Below are positions 49,991 through 62,400 of a stretch of DNA of 64,000 nt, piece by piece. Source of the stretch: Erigeron canadensis (Eukaryota; Streptophyta; Magnoliopsida; Asterales; Asteraceae); the NCBI RefSeq assembly GCF_010389155.1, contig NC_057763.1:34268645-34332644 (forward strand), in the 5' to 3' direction. The position numbers were made by a program, and so were the translations under genes. Below the pieces are notes generated by a model, which searched no databases, was not told the origin of the DNA, and saw only the letters and a list, made by a program, of their open reading frames with translations. How positions within the stretch are numbered: the stretch's first letter is position 1; the number at the start of each line of letters is the position of its first letter.

Positions 49991-52900
49991 TCAAAAAAGA
50001 CTACTCCCCCTAGTGAGCATACAAAAAAATGGATCCTTTTTCTCATCATTAACCCCGTCTCTTGGCTTCTTTGGAAACGCCATGTCATTAGCATTCGAAG
50101 GTTGCGGTCTCTTCACAGTTATAAATGCAACTTTCTTTTTTGGTTCAGGTTTAGGTACTGGAGGATCTGAGGGAGCCAATAAACTGGAGCTCGGTAACTG
50201 TTCGGGTCCTAGGGTCTTGATGGAAGGAGATTGGACACCCGAAAGATCTTTTGCATCACTTTGACAGCCAACTTCTTTGCAATCATTAGTAAGACCCTCC
50301 GGTGAAGAAAGACTGTCCATGTTGATGGGAGTGGTACCTTTTTCGGGAGTCCGGTCCGCTATTGTATCCACTGGTTCATTGTCTAGATCAATGAAGCATA
50401 TCTTATATATAAAATTATCAAAGGCATTCAAATAGACAAGGAAAAAGCAATATAAAATTTGTAGCTAGTCTTAAGGTTACTTAAAATCAGAATGCTAACC
50501 CATTTCGGTCTTATTTCCATATTAAGGTAACCATTGTTTGTTGTGAAAGAAAAAAACCCCTGAACTTGCGACAAAATTGAAAAAAAAATCCTCAAACGTT
50601 GAAATTTTGGATGAAAACACTCCAAATTTTCAGGAAAAACCACATTAACTTTATGTTTTAGGGTCGACTATTACCTGCTATCTTAGTTAACCATCTTATT
50701 CTCTTGCCAGCAACCATAAAACTTCGATGCAAACACTCAAGAGTTTCAAAATAACAATCTTGACTATATTTTAACACATGGCTGATATATATTATAATAA
50801 AAAAAGGCTTCGATAAAACACTCCCAAGAGTTTAAAAAAAAAAAACAAAGTTGACTATATTTGAACACAGGGCTGACCTAGTATTTGGATATCGATTACC
50901 TACTATCAAGGTTGAAGATTACCCTAAATCAAAATTTTCTGTAGTTTGAGGTTTTTTATAGTGCAAACAAATTTAGCTACCTTTTATGCATAGAAGTGAG
51001 TACTAACCCAAATTTACCTCCAAGGATTATTTCTATACTTTGATACTCCACTGCAGATAAACCTTGAGTTACAACACCATTTTCTATTGTCCCTGGAAGT
51101 TTGTTTTCCGGTTCACTCTTCCGCTCGAGTAAGATGAACTTATCAGTTTCCCAGATACACTCCAAAAAGACAGCTTCCTCATTTTTCGGGTAATATTCCC
51201 TAAAAACCTAAAAATTATTCACACAAAAAGACGGTTTACAAGGCTATAAGATTAAACCAGATAAAAAGATAATTTATCATGAGAGAAATGAAAAATACAT
51301 CAATTCCTTCTTGATTCAGTTTAATAGACTGCCGCTTATGGGATAGAGATGAAACCATGTTGAATACTGAAACAACGTCAAGTAATATCTGCTCAAAGAT
51401 AAGATCGCATCATCATGTGTGAAGCGTACAACTAATTACATGTAAAACTGTAGCATGCTGCATGCATACCATTGCATAAATAATAATACCAATAAATACT
51501 AAAAAAGATCATAAAGACAATAATCATCATAATATTAAAGTGGTGCTTACTTGCTGGGTCAAAACTCGAAAACGTGCAAGCAGGGCCAACACAGTCGTGG
51601 AAAAACCCATGAAGAAGGATCGAGCAAGCAAAGTAGATATTTCTCTTCGAAAGGTCAAGGAGATGAACAAATAATTGCATGATAATATATATACAGTACA
51701 AACAATTCAAACTAAAACAAATCAGAACTATAGCCAAGAGTATATGTAGTAGTGTCAGCAGTAACATAAGCTTCCACACGCAAAACAAAATTGCTTGAAA
51801 AGTATGAGGGTCGCATGTTCCAACTAAGACCATAAAGGCTACAATAATACCTTGTGAATTACGCATGTATGCCATACAAATAGATCAACCGGTACCGCCG
51901 CCACTATGACCAAGGTCTAACATGTGAGGTTATTTGGGTTAGGTGATTTGCAAGCGTCCTTCCCTTGCGGGTGGAACTGGCTAGTACCAAAATGGTACCA
52001 GGGATCAAGGGGTTCCCTCCAAACTACCCATTTTTTTCCAGATGAATACCAGACAAGAAAAAAAATAGCATATGAAAAGCTTAATGAATAATATGAAACA
52101 GATGAAAACACAAAGTACTCGAGTATTTTGGAAAGTAGGATACATAGCTGCCTTTACCATAGGCTCAACCATCTGCAAAAAAAGCAGCAGATATTATTAG
52201 ATGGTAGTTCATAAACAAGTCCAAGGTTGTAAATATCGGTTATCGGTTTCTTATCGGCCGACCCCCGATAAGCGATATATCGGGGATATATCGGATACCC
52301 TAAAATGTAAAGGAATTTATCTAAAATTTATATATATACTAACAAATAAACAATTTGTAATGCAATACATCAATAATTAGAATATAAAACTATAGAAAAG
52401 AAAATAATTACAATTAAAGTTTCGAAATTTAAGTATCTATAGCCTATATTTAAAAGGGAAAAACGGTAGTAAAGAAAGTAATTACAATTTACAACTAGAA
52501 TTTAAAAGATTATTAAAGATAAACTCAAAAATTAAAGAATTAATTAAAAATCAGCTAGAAAAAATTGATTTAAAGAAAGTAATAAACCCTAATATTTGAT
52601 AAAAACCCAGTTTTTTTTTAAAAAAAAATTGGTCATTTTTTTTTACCAATATGGACCGATAAGTGCCGAGTTTGACCGACTAAAACGATAAATTGCCCGA
52701 TAAGTCATTTTTCTTATCGGTGAAGGGCCGATAACCAATATATCGCCGATATATCGGCCGATAAATCCGATATTTACAGCACTGAACAAGTCCATCTGAC
52801 AACACCACTTCTACACATAAACAACTCAAAAATGTCTAACATATACAAGATTATACTACTAGCGATAATATACTTCAATTAATCATACACCAACTGGGTT

Positions 52901-55257
52901 GGATCAAGTGGTTGGAGCCCTTGCCTCTGGAGGCAGAGGTCAAGGATTTAGGGTTCAATCCTCATGCCCAGCAAGACCCGAGGTCCTTTTTTACCTTAGG
53001 TAAAACCTGGAAGCAGCCTCTATACCTTGGGTAGCGGTGAGGCTGTCGACGTATCAACCTCCCTCATACACCGTCGAAGACGGTATTGGGACCCAAAACC
53101 CGTGGAAGACGGAATTAGGTGTTACTTGCTTGCTATTTTTAAATACTATACTTCAGATAACAATGATAAAAGTTAAATGGGTTCGGTGATGGCTGTCAAA
53201 TTACGTTTACACTTTGGTCTTTGCCCATTCTATGTTGGTAAAACAGACAACATCAGTATGGAAAGCACCGTCTGCACAAATTATAGGATATATGTATTTT
53301 CGATCTGTCATGACTAAGTAAAACCAAAATGCGTGAACGGTTGTGAACGTAAGTAATGGTGAACTTATATGATTCTAATGAAACCTTTGTAAGTTTCTTA
53401 AGTCACTCCTCATATATTATCCTGAATCATTCCACTAACAAACTTCAAAACCCAACCTAAGGGGCATAAAACTTGCAGAGCTACACCTATAATAGCCGTA
53501 ACAACTTAGGACAGACACGACAAGTTTCAAGCCATTTAACTATTTTCATGGATAATACGAAAGATATCAGGGGCGGACCCGTAGAGTCTTCTTCAATATC
53601 AAATGTTTTCATGGGAGCCACACTCTAGTATATTATAAATTCGTGCTTTCTGAAACTATAAGAAGTACCTGTGAAAGTAGACGTGCAGCACCCAGAAGTC
53701 GCACCAGAAAATTATGTTTGCCACCATCACCCTTTCTTCTCTTCAAACTGGGGGATATAAAATGTCAAATTCAATACAAAAAGGTTGCAGTGTTTGCACT
53801 ATATATAATGAGCAAACAGGTTTGCCTTGAACTTTTCTTACATGGAAAGTCACTTAATATCCATCCTGCCCCAGAAAGAATTTAATCTATTCATACCATC
53901 CTTGAACTGACTACCTCACCCCATATCCATTCAAAACCAGACTCACTGATAAATGTTTCTTTACAATTTAAAATACAATTTATATTTGGATAAAATAACG
54001 ACCGTAGCAAGTTGCAGCCATTTTATCTACTGCCAGAACTAAAGTACAAGAGCTATTAGTAGCCATTTCTCCATCTCCTGCAGAAGCTAAAGATAGTTGC
54101 ATATTGCCACACGTATCATTTCCTCTTTACGTTATGTGTAAAGCAAAACCATATTAATCGAAGCTACTAAAGACAAATTACTAATGCACACCCGATGTTT
54201 TTATTGCAAATTTTATATTGCGGCAGAACCTCAGATACAGGACTTTTGAGCCACACCCCATATACTTTCCAAATCTAAAAAAGATTTGGCAACACACCCA
54301 TTTATTAACACCCCACATTCACTTCATGTGAGCAGGGTGAGATAACACCCGACAAAAAGCATTCCATTGCCTTCTCTTATAAGCAACAAGGAATGTAAAT
54401 CAGAAACGTGGATTCAGACATAAACAGACTAAACCAGCTATAACTAATTTCATCATCAAAGCGTTTAAGGGTAATCGATAGCCATTTTAACTATAAAGCA
54501 ATACTTTTTTCTCTTTGGATAAAAAGGATTACCCTTTTGAACTATACAACAATCTTTGATCCACCTTCACAAACAAAGGAATGTAAATCAGAAACATGGA
54601 TTCAGACATAAGAGAACTAAATCAGCTATAACTATTTTCATCATCAAAGTGTTTAAGGGTAACCAATTGCCATTTTAACTATAAAACAATAATTGATCCA
54701 CCTTCACAAACAAAGTATATGACGCCATGTCAGTTTCATTTGAGGAAGTTATACTAAAACAAAAATGAACAAAATGAGTAGCTATACCTTTCCAAGAGCT
54801 GCACTTTTTGCTTCGGTCGATTGCCATTGATAACAAGAAAACATGAACTAACAATTTCCTCCAGGTTAGTCGCTTGAAGAAGCTTACAGTCTCTCCTCAC
54901 CTACATTACAACAACTCTCGTCACAAAACTCGAGAAAATGCAGCCTCTAGGTACAATGCTACCATTTATTCTAAGGGTTATGGTTAGCAAAATCCTATAA
55001 AGAAAAGCGCTTTTACATAAAGTAAACTTTTCGAGTTTGGCAGGCCTATCTACTTAGTAAATATCGCACATGGGCACCGAAATACATAAGACGGAATAAC
55101 GACAAAGTAAGGTAAGGTATACCTTCAGCAAGTATTGGAAATATGAGCTTCTTCTATGTTGGTTTTTATTCTTGTGAATGATTCTATCAAGCACGCCTAA
55201 CTCTGACTGAAACTGACTTATAAAAGATTGTAACCTTGTTTCAACTTCAGCATCCAT
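49991..55257 (-). CDS. NEPRO/RMP1-like nucleolar protein (DUF4477 type)
   Basis: Eight exons on the minus strand: 55257-55123, 54900-54788, 53747-53669, 52172-52144, 51644-51551, 51388-51299, 51207-51018 and 50382-49991. They total 1122 bp (373 aa), with all phases consistent. The N-terminal domain (LQSFISQFQSELGVLDRIIH, NKNQHRRSSYFQYLLKVRRD, GGKHNFLVRLLGAARLLSQ, VEPMVKAAIEISTLLARSF and ALLARFRVLTQQILLDVV) matches, from memory, the plant 'nucleolus and neural progenitor protein' family. That family is related to the RNase MRP subunit Rmp1, so a role in RNase MRP/pre-rRNA processing is inferred. A basic C-terminal patch (PEPKKKVAFITVKRPQP) could be a nuclear localisation signal. The gene is head-to-head with TSB, 1.9 kb away. 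Its 5'-truncated duplicate is at 24704-29494. Confidence 0.82.
52222..52784. mobile_element. hAT-like element with perfect 8-bp TSD in copy B
   Basis: A 563-bp insertion flanked by AACAAGTC (52214-52221 and 52785-52792). The ends are CAAGGTTGTAAATATCGG and the reverse complement of CAGTGCTGTAAATATCGG. The interior is rich in TATCGG/CCGATA words. Copy A retains the empty site with a single AACAAGTC near 27690. It lies just upstream of exon 4 of the NEPRO-like gene, in intron 3. Confidence 0.9.
52882..53141 (+). mobile_element. tRNA-derived SINE, copy S3
   Basis: Same SINE and same insertion site as S2 in copy A, with decayed flanking duplications (GATAATATACTTCAATTAAT at the left, AATACTATACTTCAGATAAC at the right). 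It was therefore inserted before the segmental duplication. Confidence 0.85.
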
Positions 55258-57128
55258 ATTATTAATATTATTGTATCTATAACATAAATGAAAAGGAAAA
55301 AAAAAATAAACAAGATAATATAAGTTGGTCAATATATACACAATAGTATAGGTTGTATCTATGATCATAAGTGTTTAAGTGTGTATATGTGTGTGTGAGA
55401 GAGAAGCATAGTGATAGGGTTTTCATACCTTGTTGGTCTGTCGGGGTGCCACCGGCCGATTGTTCTGTGCTGGCGTCGGCGATAGTGGCGGAGGTGGGAA
55501 AGAATGGATATGTTTGGGCCGTAATTTTTTTATTTTATGCATGTGATGAAAGAGCCCATTCATGTTTGGGTTAATGTCGGATTATCAAGTCCATAACTAA
55601 ATAAAATGATAAAATTAGAAAGTTGAAACCGATGCCGTTAAAAAAAAAAAGAAAGAAAGTTGAAACGGATGTTTTGATTGTTTTCAGAAGCAGATCAGAT
55701 CTCATACCGGTCTATAATACTATTAATGAAATATTTTCAATATACATTGCTTAACTTTTAAAATAATTATATTACCTTTTTTAAATCAATTATTTTTACA
55801 TTCGTCATCGCACTATTATCATCAAGACTTTGTTCTCACGTATAATACTATTAATGAAATATTTTCAACATACATCGTTTAACTTTTAAAATAATTGTAT
55901 TACCTCTTTTAAATCAATTAATTTTACATTCATAATCACACTGTTATCATCAAGACTTTATTGTCACGTATGTTTTCTTACATACAATAAACATAATTTC
56001 GAGTTGTTTACATAAAATACACATAACTTTATTTATTTACCACTATAGACATTCTTTCAAAGTTTGTTACATTCCAGGATACTAATCACTTTTTCTATTC
56101 ATTTGTTTTTATATTACTCTATAATACCTTTATTGAAATAAATTACAACATAGATACTCTAATCCTTAAAGAACCATATTAACCCCTCTTAAGTCAATTA
56201 ATTTGCATTCACCACCACGCCACCACCACCATCACTGTTGTTACAACTTCGTCGTTGACGCTATCACCGTCGCATCGCGCAGACATCCGTCTAGTATTTT
56301 TCTATTCATTTGTCTTTTTATTTACTTTTTACTTTTTTTCCCTCTTCTTATAGAACCAAACTCGAAATATATTGGAAGTGTTTATCACATATTCACATCT
56401 TTTCAGAAACACGTTTATATTTTAGTGTTTATGATATAACAATTTTGTAAGAGAATCTTCAATGGTAGATCTTGAATAGTTTTTTTTAGAAAGATATAAG
56501 AATTTGTAAGAGATTTTTTATAGAAAACCTTAATCTCCAATGATAAAAAGATTTTTAAAGCTTGAAACTAAATAAAAAATAGTACAACAATAGGCTCAAT
56601 TAGGAACTTATAGGTCGATGGTTATCAAACTTCTCTCACATTCTAAAAATTGTTATTTTATTTAGTTTCAAACTTTTACAAGTTTTTTGTCATTGAAAAT
56701 AAAACTTTTTTCATAAAAACCTTTTACATATTCTTACATGTTTTTTCTATAAAAATACTATTCAAAATTCACCATCAGATGTGCTCTAACAACTTTAAGT
56801 ATTGAACTATCTATTATTTATGATTTTTCTTTTCATAAAAGTATAATTAAAACCTTAATTTACGTACTATATCCTATTATAAGTATCTCATACATTTACT
56901 AAAAAGTTTTGGCTAAGAGGGCCGTGCATTTGCACGGCTAATAATTCTCTAGTACGTATATTGGAAGTGTTTATTACATATTCACACCTTTTCAGAAAGA
57001 CGTTTATATCCTACATTCCATACAAAACTTCCATCAGTCACTTGTATATACATGACAAGTTCCCCACCTAAAAAAAAAGAGACAAAATTAAAACAAACCA
57101 AACCCTTTTAATCCCAAAAGAAAGAAAA
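55258..57128. promoter_or_regulatory. Shared upstream region of NEPRO-like (-) and TSB (+)
   Basis: A 1.87-kb divergent intergenic region. The part next to NEPRO-like (55258-55560) looks like leader and promoter. From about 55700 to 56955 it is filled by Helitron-like sequence. This includes a direct repeat of about 140 bp ('ataatactattaatgaaata' at about 55709 and again at about 55840) and a plus-strand terminus at 56925-56955. About 170 bp remain between that terminus and the TSB ATG. Confidence 0.5.
56925..56955 (+). mobile_element. Helitron-like 3' terminus near TSB
   Basis: The hairpin GCCGTGCATTTGCACGGC is followed after about 10 nt by CTAGT. The 5' end may be one of the TCTATAATAC-type starts at about 55706 or 56117, but the expected flanking A is not present at either. 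Confidence 0.55.
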
Positions 57129-60100
57129 ATGAAAATGGTGGCTGCTTCTTTCACACCCACACTCCCAACCCACACAGCCACCATTTCCAATCCATCCTCT
57201 TCATCTTGTTCACCATTTCTGAAACCCAACTCACTTTTACAATCACCTCTTAAGAAAATCGAGCCCAGCTCACCAAACCCATTTACAGTTTCTTGTGTTC
57301 TTGCTAAAGAATCAAGGGTTCAAATGGGTTCTGCTCAAGATGATTCCTTTGCCCTCCAACGACCCGATTCGCTTGGCCGGTTTGGGAAATATGGTGGAAA
57401 GTATGTCCCTGAAACCTTGATGTATGCTCTTTCTGAACTTGAATCAGCTTTTAAAGCCCTTTCTACGGACCATCAATTCCAGGTTATTTTATTATTTATT
57501 TACTTATAGACAGTTGATACACATTTGTTATTTTTGGTTATTAATCTTTGGGTTTTTACAGTCTGATTTTGTACACGTGTACACTTTACAGTTGATTAAG
57601 GCTTAAAGTTTAAACTTGTGTTTGAATATGGGTTTGAAAGTAAGTATTTAATAATTGAATAATCCTAGCCACAAAAATAAGAAAATAACATGTGGATGTG
57701 CTTCTGCAATTTGTAATATTAATTATTAACAATCTTTGTCTACAAATGTTGTTGTGGCTAGTGTTTGACAATTTTGAACTGCCTAAACTAGTTATTCATA
57801 TAGTGTTGTAAAAGTTTAGTTTTGTTGCAGATTACTTGCTTCAAAATGCACATCGAAACACTCCCATAAAAAGTTGGAAAATTTGTTCAATATTACTTTT
57901 CAGTCGGACAGGACTGTGTGTCCATGTCAAAAGTTTAAATGTGTGCTACCTTGCATAAGTTTGCAGTAATTGGTGTATGATGAAAGCTCTTCGCTGCGAA
58001 AATCTTAATTTCTACGTTTACAAATTATGTGAATGCAGGAGGAATTAGATGGGATTTTGAAGGACTATGTTGGTAGGGAAACCCCTCTATATTTTGCAGA
58101 GCGACTTACAGAACATTATAAGCGTCCTAACGGTGAAGGACCCGAAATCTATCTTAAGAGGGAAGATCTTAATCATACTGGTGCACATAAGATAAATAAT
58201 GCGGTTGCACAAGCTTTGCTGGCTAAGAAGTTAGGGAAAGAGCGAATCATTGCAGAAACTGGTGCTGGGCAACATGGAGTTGCAACTGCCACTGTATGTG
58301 CACGATTTGGGTTGAAGTGTATTATTTATATGGGTGCTCAAGATATGGAAAGACAAGCCCTTAATGTGTTCAGGATGAAGCTCCTTGGAGCAGAGGTTTG
58401 TTTGCTATATTCCTTTTCATATTAATGCAAAGTACTCAATATTAGACTAGAGTTTATATCATATCCTGTTAACTTTTAAAAATGATTATTTGGGCTACAA
58501 TAAGATATTAGTTGTTGAAACTGTGTTATCTTGTTTGATTAAATTTATGTAAGATAGAACCTGCCTTTCTTCGAAATTTGCATCTAGATGTGTCCTTGCT
58601 TTACCCATGGTAATATGGTATACCACTAGGCACTAGAGGTGGCAAAATGGGTGGGTTTTAGAACCGGGTTTAAATGTTCTATATTTATATACATTTTATG
58701 AGTTAGTGGCGTTATTGCAATGATGTGTGTTTACCATGCATACAGTAAATATTCTATAATTATAAATGCCTGATCTTGTTCTACTCACAACATACCTCCG
58801 TTATTGCTAGATGGACGCAAATGAGAACTTTTACTCATTGTCCTGTGATTTTGTGAACAGAAATTTGTTGAACGGATATTTGTAATTGCTCTAGTGTAAG
58901 ATATTCAACTCGTATACTGTGAGACCAACTTTCTAGATAGAAGTTAGCCTTCAGATGATTGTATTGTAATTGTACCACTTAGGATAGCTGAAGATAAGGA
59001 TTATAATGAGATGTTTGCATGTGCTGCAAAAGTAATTATTGTGACTTGATGTCCACATAATCAGTTCTGCAATATTCGGTAAAACTCAGTCTTTAATCAT
59101 TTTTTTTAGGACGATAATAATCATATATGTAGAGGTGGACAAAGAAACAAAGACTTTCTATGAAATAACTGATTTCTGAACAAATATGTGAAACTACATA
59201 GCTGTCTGTAACTTTAATCAGTTTGATTATCTGACGATGTAATTATCTGATTACAGGTGTTTATATATTTACTCTAAAAAGACACATCCATACATTTGCT
59301 TTTCCATATGAGATGTTATTATGGTATCTTGATGCAAAAAATCTACACCAACTTCTACCTAGATCTTGAATGGTCTGAAGAATAGCTTCATGTTTCTCTA
59401 TCTTTAAGTAAAAAAAATGAATTAAGTAACACCCAACGCCGTCTTCCACGGGTTTTGGGTCCCAGTACCACGACGGTGTATGGAAATGAATGTGATAAAT
59501 ATTCTCCTAAGTCCCAACTTTCAGTTGGAGAAGCTTATTTTCATTTAAAGATTCCATGATTACTATTTTGAGTAAATAGATACAATTTCATTTCTAGTTT
59601 AGCTTTTAACGTGAAATTTTGCTACAACATAGAGGTACTAATTGCTAAATTCAATCCAGTTAGTTATGGGAGGTCAAATAAAAGATTTAGCTAATAGGGG
59701 GACTGGTCAAACCGATTGAAAGCCACCTGAAGTCTATTGTATTGCATACAACATCTTAAATCAGTTTAGTCAAAGATTTAGATCACTATTGTAACAAATT
59801 TGCAGTATTGCTTGTTATCTGTAAAAATGTGTAATTGGCAAAAAAGTTTTTGTGGGTCAACCTACCCCACCTGGCTCGTTTCAGCAGGTACTTGAAATTG
59901 ACCCAGCTTGACCTGAACAATTTACCCAAACTTCCCATCTTGCCATGTGCCCATGTATACTGTGACGTAATATAAGCTGATGCTTCATCTGTTCATCCGG
60001 CCATTCACAGCGATTGTTAACATTTTATAGGTTAGAGCAGTTCATTCGGGGACAGCCACACTAAAGGATGCAACATCAGAAGCCATACGAGACTGGGTGA

Positions 60101-61494
60101 CCAATGTGGAAACTACCCACTACATCTTGGGCTCTGTTGCAGGCCCACACCCTTACCCCATGATGGTAAGGGACTTCCATGCAGTGATTGGTAAAGAAAC
60201 AAGAAGGCAGGCGTTGGAAAAATGGGGTGGAAAACCAGATGTTTTGGTTGCTTGTGTTGGTGGGGGATCAAATGCTATGGGCCTGTTTCATGAGTTTGTT
60301 GATGACAAAGAGGTTAGATTGATTGGAGTAGAGGCTGCGGGTTTTGGCCTAGATAGTGGAAAACATGCAGCAACCTTAACAAAAGGAGAGGTCGGGGTGT
60401 TGCATGGAGCCATGAGTTATCTGTTGCAGGATGACGATGGGCAAATCATTGAGCCTCATTCTATTAGTGCAGGGTAAACTGAACATTTGACCTTCCTTTC
60501 GTCTACATTAGATGTGGCAAAATAGATGGGTTGGGTAATGATCAAAATGTTTCGGTCAAATTAGGTCTGGTTTGGGTTTGAGGCAAAACACAAAGGTATA
60601 TTGCTTTTGTTAAAGAATAATTATTGTGTCATATGATCATGATGATTTATGAGTTTTAACAAGGATCTTAACCTTTGAGCAAGTTTGACATGTTTCCTTT
60701 TTACCCATCAGAGTTTAAACATTGCCTGAAACAACTCATCTACAATATAATGGGCTGAAATTGCCACCTTTAGTCTAAATGTTTCCGGGTTGCCTGCTCC
60801 TTTCACTACATGTTTCTGATTAGTCACCTCTTCTTGATGTTAAATCATGGTGCGTTGTAGGCTGGACTACCCAGGAGTTGGACCAGAGCACAGCTTTCTG
60901 AAAGATCTGGGTCGGGCTGAGTATCATAGTATCACTGATGAGGAAGCATTGGAAGGTACGTTTATTATTCACAGGGTATTTTTACATGCATCATTACAGC
61001 TACAACAAAACAAAATTGATTATCAGAGTTAATAAAATTACTTATTTATCCTCTCTTTTAGCCTATTCTAGGAAATATTTACTGTCTATTCAGAAGATAA
61101 TTCTCATCTGGGGAAGTCCATTCTTTTATCAAATACTATTGTCATCAATCTGTCTTATTAGACAAGCTCTCTCGGTATTCACTTTCAGTTTGTGTATCAA
61201 AGCACCCCTTAATGATCTTAAAAAGTGTCGTTTTCTTCTCTAGAACCACGTTTCCTTTCAGTATTTTGCATTAGAGAGTAATTGTTTTTCTTTTATTCTT
61301 GTGTTCTTGTAAATGCAGCTTTTAAGAGACTATCGAGATTAGAGGGAATCATCCCAGCTCTGGAGACATCTCATGCACTAGCTTATCTAGAGAAACTATG
61401 CCCAACCTTACCTAATGGCACCAAAGTTGTTCTTAACTGCAGTGGCAGAGGAGACAAAGATGTTCATACGGCCATCAAGCATTTGCAGGTTTGA
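57129..61494 (+). CDS. TSB1: Tryptophan synthase beta subunit, plastid
   Basis: Five exons: 57129-57482, 58039-58395, 60031-60473, 60861-60955 and 61319-61494. They total 1425 bp (474 aa), and all phases fit. The enzyme condenses indole with L-serine to give tryptophan, PLP-dependent, in the plastid stroma with the alpha subunit. Residues 1 to about 65 form a Ser/Thr/Pro-rich transit peptide. The mature part starts near [13 protein letters not shown]. The PLP lysine is K169 in [13 protein letters not shown], the catalytic Glu is E191 in [13 protein letters not shown], and the phosphate-binding GGGSNA is at 314-319. The Ser/PLP-ring region CSGRGDKD is at 457-464. Every key residue is present and the length is normal. 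Whether it is TSB1 or TSB2 of this species is unknown. Exon 1 has a diverged copy at 39004-39363. Intron 2 holds a SINE fragment. Confidence 0.96.
59425..59480 (-). mobile_element. tRNA-derived SINE fragment, copy S4
   Basis: Minus-strand 3' portion of the S1-S3 SINE family (CACCGTCGTGGTACTGGGAC, ACCCGTGGAAGACGGCG) in TSB intron 2. The 5' half with boxes A and B is missing. Confidence 0.75.
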
Positions 61495-62400
61495 TGCTGT
61501 AGCATCAAGAGGTCAGAGACCATAAGAGTCATAATACTATCGGAAAAATTTGTTATATGTTCTTTGTTTCTTTCTTGGATGACAAATTACAGAACTCACA
61601 CCTTACTATCATGTTTGTTCAAGACATTGATTTTCTTGTTCCTTTTCTATCTGCATTTTATGAGCAAAGTCTCATCTTCAGATGTAAAATTCACACTCAT
61701 GTGTGTGCTTGCGTGTATAAATGATTTCATACATCTTAGATGATAAACCATATAGAACACTAATTTTATTTCATCCAGTTTTATGAGAAACATGCTTTAA
61801 AAAGGTAATCATTTTGTTTTTGGATGTTTAAAGTAAGCAGAGAAGCAATTCAAGGAAATGAAATGGCTGAGAAATTGTGAAGAATTCCACAGTTGATGAC
61901 TACACGAATTGACGTCATTATTTCAAGTCTGTTGGTTTTTTCCTTTCTTCATATTTGTTACTGTATTACAGTTTCTTACTTGGCTGCATTTTTTACTCGA
62001 AATTCATCCCCAAGATGCGTGTGTGTGTGACTGTAAAGAGCCATTAATCTCAACCCGAATCCTCTTCGGCAGGAATATCTTGACCATGTCATTATATAAA
62101 ATGGACTATTAATCCGTTACTCACAAAGAGGAAATTCAGAGAAGTCCATGCTGTCATGATGCACACACTATATACTTATATAGTATATCAGTGTACACTT
62201 AAAATGTCAACAGAGGCACAGAGCACTTCACAACTCAAAAAACAACAAAATTAGCATAATCCAACTTAAGAAACCATGAGCCTAAATCAAAAACTTCAGT
62301 GCAAAAACACGTAAAGAAAATGGATGAACAAGGTGATCGTTGATGATGATGTCAAACGGACACCAGTGAAGATCAAAATCGGCAGTGGATTGAAGTGAAA
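61495..62400. other. 3' UTR of TSB and convergent spacer
   Basis: AT-rich sequence between the ends of TSB (+) and the BAHD gene (-). It contains the 3' UTRs of both and no further gene. Confidence 0.4.

Larger units (their letters stand above)
49934..54828. repeat. Segmental duplication, copy B
   Basis: Partner of 24565-29494. At the right border the gene continues into its full exon 2 and exon 1, so copy B is the donor or the less damaged copy. A short local repeat near 54400-54720 ('ggaatgtaaatcagaaacat', 'ggattcagacataa') is present twice in copy B but once in copy A. Confidence 0.9.
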
